Part shown: positions 60,386 to 64,000 of the stretch, piece by piece
How positions within the stretch are numbered: the first letter of the stretch is position 1
Layout of the letters: each line of letters starts with the position of its first letter
Assembly (NCBI GenBank): GCA_932521035.1
Contig: OW051496.1
Span: 9,548,001-9,612,000, forward strand
Direction: 5' to 3'
DNA from: Oscheius dolichura
Taxonomy: Eukaryota; Nematoda; Chromadorea; Rhabditida; Rhabditidae
DNA: 64,000 bases
Position numbers and translations under genes: made by a program
Notes under the pieces: model-generated
The model's input: the letters and a program-made list of their open reading frames with translations, nothing else
Databases searched by the model: none
What the model was told of the DNA's origin: nothing

Positions 60386-61680
60386 TACCTGAAGAAAATA
60401 TCATTTTATAAAAGAAAAAAAATCGATTAAAAACGAAGAAAGGGAAGCTTAAAAGCCGAGAATGAATAATAGCCGCGAAATTGGGATTCAAACGCGATTT
60501 TCTGGCGGCTTTGGCATTATAGCGCGATTAATTGAAAGACGGGGGGTTTTTAAGTATGGGAATTACTAGTTTTTAATGTGGAATGGGAAATATCGCCAGG
60601 AAAGAATTAAGGACTGCCAAAAAAGGAAAGAAGCTGCCCGCGATAAGCCGAATCAATGTGGCCTACGTGGTCGCTGTGTTCACTATATGTGATATAAGAA
60701 AACACACGGGGCGGGAGGAGATAAGCTATGCCCTTTTTATTTATGACAATCGATCAATAGCTAGGGCCTGGATGCTGGGAGAGAGACAGGGTGGTGTGAA
60801 TCACAGGGAGCATAGCCAATACGACACAGGCAACGGGGGGGGGGGGGGGGGGGGAAGAAAAGGGCAGAAGTGGACGGGACACGGCTGACCAGCACAGGGC
60901 CAGTAATGTAAATACGCATCGCGGCCTTTCTAATGACACTGGTACACAGAGCAGAGGGGGTCGAGGGGGTGGAAAACAGTTTGGGCAAGAGGAATACTAT
61001 TGTTGTACTCTTTTAGGAACTCAGGTTCACCGATCAATTTATCAGTTGGTAAAAAGGGAGACCCCCAACACGTCCAAATAAGCTTGAGCTCCGTTCTTCC
61101 TTCTATAATAATCTACGGCAAAAATCATCGAGGGAGACCAACTTTCAGCTCTGGTGACCGTATTTCTGGATCTTAATCATGGAAAGAAGGCGCCTGGGGC
61201 CCCGAAAAATTGAAATGTTATTTTTGGTTCTGAAAACTAGGCTTTTGGTATCAAAAACGGCTACTTTTGATGAGACTAGGGCAGCGATAAAGGAAGCATT
61301 ACAACCCAAGACAATTTTGGCGAGTTGTGGCCATTTGAACAGGGATATCGCATCCAGATCACGGGCTGGCAGACCAGATGTAAATTTGGTTGGCTACCGG
61401 AAAACAAGGTACGCAGTCATTTAGAGCACGAAATTCGGAGTAGTTCCCCACAGAAAATCGTCGGATGTAGTCAATTGCCTAAACAGTACGAACAATTTTT
61501 TTGCGAAATTGCCCAAAACTGCCATTTCCTCCCATACTCTCCCAGTTCTTCAAATCACGGCATAATCGAGGAAAAGGGTGAATAGATGTTTATTTTCTTA
61601 ACAGGGAGGCAACGTTTCACTTCGGTCGGTATATTTACTGGATAAGAGAATGAATAAATGGATGACAAATAATCAGGCTG
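60386..61680. other. Intergenic region
   Basis: About 1.3 kb with no supportable exon. It includes a 20-base poly-G run at 60835-60854. Promoter of the membrane-protein gene is expected at the left edge. Confidence 0.45.
60835..60854. repeat. Poly-G tract, 20 bases
   Basis: Uninterrupted run of 20 G on the plus strand; such tracts form G-quadruplexes and are unstable without a FANCJ/DOG-1 helicase in C. elegans. Confidence 0.9.
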
Positions 61681-62330
61681 ATGAGGTACAGCCAACATAT
61701 CCTTTGCCATTGATATGGCGCATCAGATGTGGAATGTATTTGCGGATGGTTCGAGCATAGTGACTGGTTGGTAATTCTTCCAGCAGGGAATACAGGTAAG
61801 AATTATCCAGGGGAAACCCTGCCAAGTGTCACGCAAAGGGCTAATGTTGCGATTCAACAAAGCAGCTAATGTTTCAATGAATGTGGATTGGTCCTCTGAT
61901 GGGATAATATGGAGTTCAATCTGGAATGTTCTATCATTATAGTCCATTTCCAATGGATATTCCAGGTGTTCAAATTTGGCGGCACGTCTCCACTGCAGGT
62001 TCAAAAGCTTCCTGGCCCCGCAGTGGAAAGGTTGTTCCGTGGAATATTCATTGGAAATATATTCTATTCCTGCCAAGTTTCACAACTCTTGTGCGTTTTT
62101 GTCTGTCATATCCACCCCTCTCCCAGTGAGATCGTAGTGAGGATAAATGCCCTAGAAAGGTAAGGACTAGGTTGTTGGAAATGAGAACTTACGATCTCGA
62201 CCTTTTGGTAGTGAAAACCATAAATGCTGATAATATCCAGTAGTTGGGTACGGGATGAATTATATGAACGACGAAGGATTGTCGGCTCAGTAGTGTACCA
62301 AACACAAAATAAACGTGGAGTATCAAATTC
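61680..62330 (-). pseudogene. Unknown gene, 3' exons, with a probable frameshift
   Basis: Three exons can be read: 62330-62193 (EFDTPRLFCVWYTTEPTILR...), 62151-62087 (GIYPHYDLTGRGVDMTDKNA) and one from 61930 leftward (TFQIELHIIPSEDQSTFIET...). Phases agree. Near 61808-61812 the frame should shift by one at a CCCC run: the +0 frame becomes unprotein-like, while the shifted frame reads on as LDNSYLYSLLEELPTSHYAR and IRKYIPHLMRHI to a stop near 61680. So it is either a pseudogene, an uncalled base or a very short splice. Intron 61931-62086 is mostly a PAL-B copy. Upstream exons were not found with confidence; a short frame near 62590-62740 may belong. Family unknown. Confidence 0.5.
61937..62067. 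repeat. PAL-B foldback repeat in an intron
   Basis: TATAGTCCATTTCCAATGGA to ATTCATTGGAAATATATTC. It forms about 130 of the 156 bp of the intron 61931-62086; its outer end lies 6 bp from the acceptor. Confidence 0.85.
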
Positions 62331-62423
62331 CTAAAAGGAGTATCACATTTTTACAAATGGGATATGCATGTTTGTTGTCTGTAAAAATCTTCTAACAAGG
62401 GTTGCACCCTGACCGTTACCTAC

Positions 62424-62558
62424 TATAGTCCATTTCCATCGGATATTCCACAGATTCAAATTTGGCGGCGCGTCTTCGCTACGGGATCTGGCTTGAAAAC
62501 TTCCTGGTCCCGTAGCGGCAAGGTTTTTCCGAGGAATATCCGTTGGAAATGGACGATA
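62424..62558. repeat. PAL-B foldback repeat
   Basis: TATAGTCCATTTCCATCGGA to CGTTGGAAATGGACGATA, with inner arms CGCTACGGGATCTGGCTTG and TCCCGTAGCGGCAAGG. It is probably in an upstream intron of the 61.7-62.3 kb gene. Confidence 0.88.
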
Positions 62559-62903
62559 CCCGCTATGTGAGGGCCCATTTAAAGTCATTCAGGATTGGCT
62601 CAAAATACCCAAATTACCGTACTATGAATATGTTTCTAGGCATTGAAAAACGCACAATATTATTATTTCTCGGAAAATTGGAGTCTGTTGAAGAAAATGA
62701 TGGCGATCTAGTTGTTGATTTTTGACCATTTATGAACTAAAATAGAGTGGACACGGAGATTACATCATAAAGAGCGTTCGCCGCTGGAAATAACAAAAAT
62801 TTGCTTGTCAGGATTGATTTACAAAATGATAAATGATAGCTGGACAGACAATTGAAAACAAACTATAAACAAAAATAATATTATACACAATAAATTCACA
62901 GTC

Positions 62904-64000
62904 TTATTTGAATAAATTCCCCATTTTGTCGAAGACCCATCCCAGCCAGGCTCTGTTCAAATTAACGGTGTTTGCATCACCATCCGGCTGATCTTTCAGC
63001 TGCAACATTTCAAGATCCTGGACTTCTTTGAAGATATCTCCATTCTGTGCCATGCCCTTCAGCTCCTCGATCATATCATACATTTCCTTTGTTGACTTGA
63101 CTTTGTAATTCGGCCGCCTCGCATTTTGGTCTACTAGTTCTTTGTACTGGTCCCTGTAGTCAGTCAGCTCGTCCAGGAGGGTACCGTCACCGCCATGCTG
63201 TACTTTTACTCTCTGAAAGCGAAACTTTTTACTATTGATGCAAACTGACCTCCGATTCAATCATGTGGTCCAAATATGCAATGAAAGCATCGTTTACAAA
63301 AACAATTGAGTGCTCATTCAAAAATGCCAAAGCATCTGCCAAGAATTTGAGAATCATCTCTCCTTCCCTTCCCAGATCCGCAATTTTCTGTTGATAAGTA
63401 GCAATGAGCTGCGCACAATATTCTTCTCTGTCTTTAATGTTGTTCAGCTCATCTTGTTTCTGTTGGTCAATGGCCTATAAATTTGTTTTGTTTTCTCTCT
63501 AAAGATGACAATTTGTGCTTACATCTTTCGTTTTTGTTACAATTGTGTATGTAATGTGCATGTGCCTATTCCACGGGCAATGGCATTTGGAACAGTCATC
63601 AATGTGGCCAGAGAGGGCATAGCAACTTTGAAGAGCAGTGTTATTTATGATATCAGTCTAAAAGTCAAGCTACAATTTATTCAACTATGGAGCAAGGTTC
63701 TGGCCGAAGTCGACCGAAAATTTCCGCCACCAATACAGAAGTCGAAAATGGAAAATAAATGCGTTTTCGATGGCGAAACCGAAAGGGGGAATTGGGCGCA
63801 ACCCTTCATGATCGGTCTTCCTGGTTACGGAACGGACAACGTTGTATATTTCTTATAGTCTAGACTGAGGCCACCCCCCAGCATAATCATGAGCCTTACC
63901 TGGATTCCGATGAGATAGCATTCTGCATGACAGATTGTCTTATAATGTATCTGCTCGATGTCGTTGATTAGTTTGCGCTCCGTACAGCTGTCTGAAGTAC
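62904..64000 (-). CDS. Unknown protein, 3' part only
   Basis: Runs off the right edge. Exons: from beyond 64000 to 63900 (SCTERKLINDIEQIHYKTIC...), 63474-63250 (AIDQQKQDELNNIKDREEYC...) and 63212-62904, all in phase. The protein is helical and charged with likely coiled-coil character (EQIHYKTICHAECYLIGIQ, QQKIADLGREGEMILKFLAD) and ends WLGWVFDKMGNLFK. I see no catalytic motif in this part. A 425-bp intron (63475-63899) contains an opposing frame that I regard as accidental. Confidence 0.65.

Noticed and set aside
63505-63858. 117-codon frame on the plus strand
   Set aside because: It lies within an intron of the minus-strand gene at the window end and shows no domain or splice support.

Overview
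The window is nuclear DNA of a nematode, probably rhabditid. The evidence is very short introns (many 38-50 bp) with TTTCAG-type acceptors, splice-acceptor-like sites 5-18 bp before several start codons (as in spliced-leader trans-splicing), an NHR-25/FTZ-F1 receptor, and lineage-expanded F-box-like genes. Exon models were built by hand. Where I state that the exons sum to a multiple of three, the phases were checked at every junction.

Layout. 0.3-0.9 kb: truncated F-box-like gene. 4.1-11.4 kb: nhr-25 on the minus strand (11 coding exons, 576 aa), with two tRNA-like repeats and one palindromic repeat in its introns. 11.4-23 kb: about 11.6 kb with almost no coding, except one small coiled-coil ORF, and many foldback repeats. 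23-25.8 kb: aldo-keto reductase (minus). 28-32.3 kb: SLC18B1-like MFS transporter with a long N-terminus (minus). 32.6-34.4 kb: tetraspanin (plus). 34.5-36.1 kb: RagC/D GTPase (minus). 36.4-37.6 kb: CDK1/2-type kinase (minus), head-to-head with mcm-7 at 38.0-40.8 kb (plus), followed closely by a Zim17/DNLZ-type mitochondrial zinc protein. 41.6-43.3 kb: cytochrome P450 (minus). 43.8-44.4 kb: small membrane protein. 44.9-45.6 kb: broken ADP/ATP carrier copy. 45.7-50.9 kb: three tandem F-box-like paralogues (minus). 51.4-52.3 kb: coq-4 (plus). 56.2-56.7 kb: small unknown gene. 57.0-60.4 kb: multi-pass membrane protein with an AT-hook tail (minus). 61.7-62.3 kb: a possibly frameshifted gene. 62.9 kb to the end: a partial unknown gene.

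Three families of short foldback repeats (called PAL-A, PAL-B and PAL-C here) pervade the window. PAL-C lies only in introns and PAL-B mostly so, and two introns consist largely of a PAL-B copy, with a splice site touching the repeat. PAL-A is absent from about 27.2-46.4 kb, the AT-richer block that holds most of the housekeeping and cell-cycle genes.

The most interesting signals are: (1) intron-resident palindromes that may supply splice sites; (2) the membrane protein with an AT-hook tail, a candidate nuclear-envelope DNA tether; (3) a shared cdk/mcm-7 promoter with a perfect E2F-type site and a 46-bp tandem duplication; (4) a dispersed TACNGTA heptamer in non-coding DNA.
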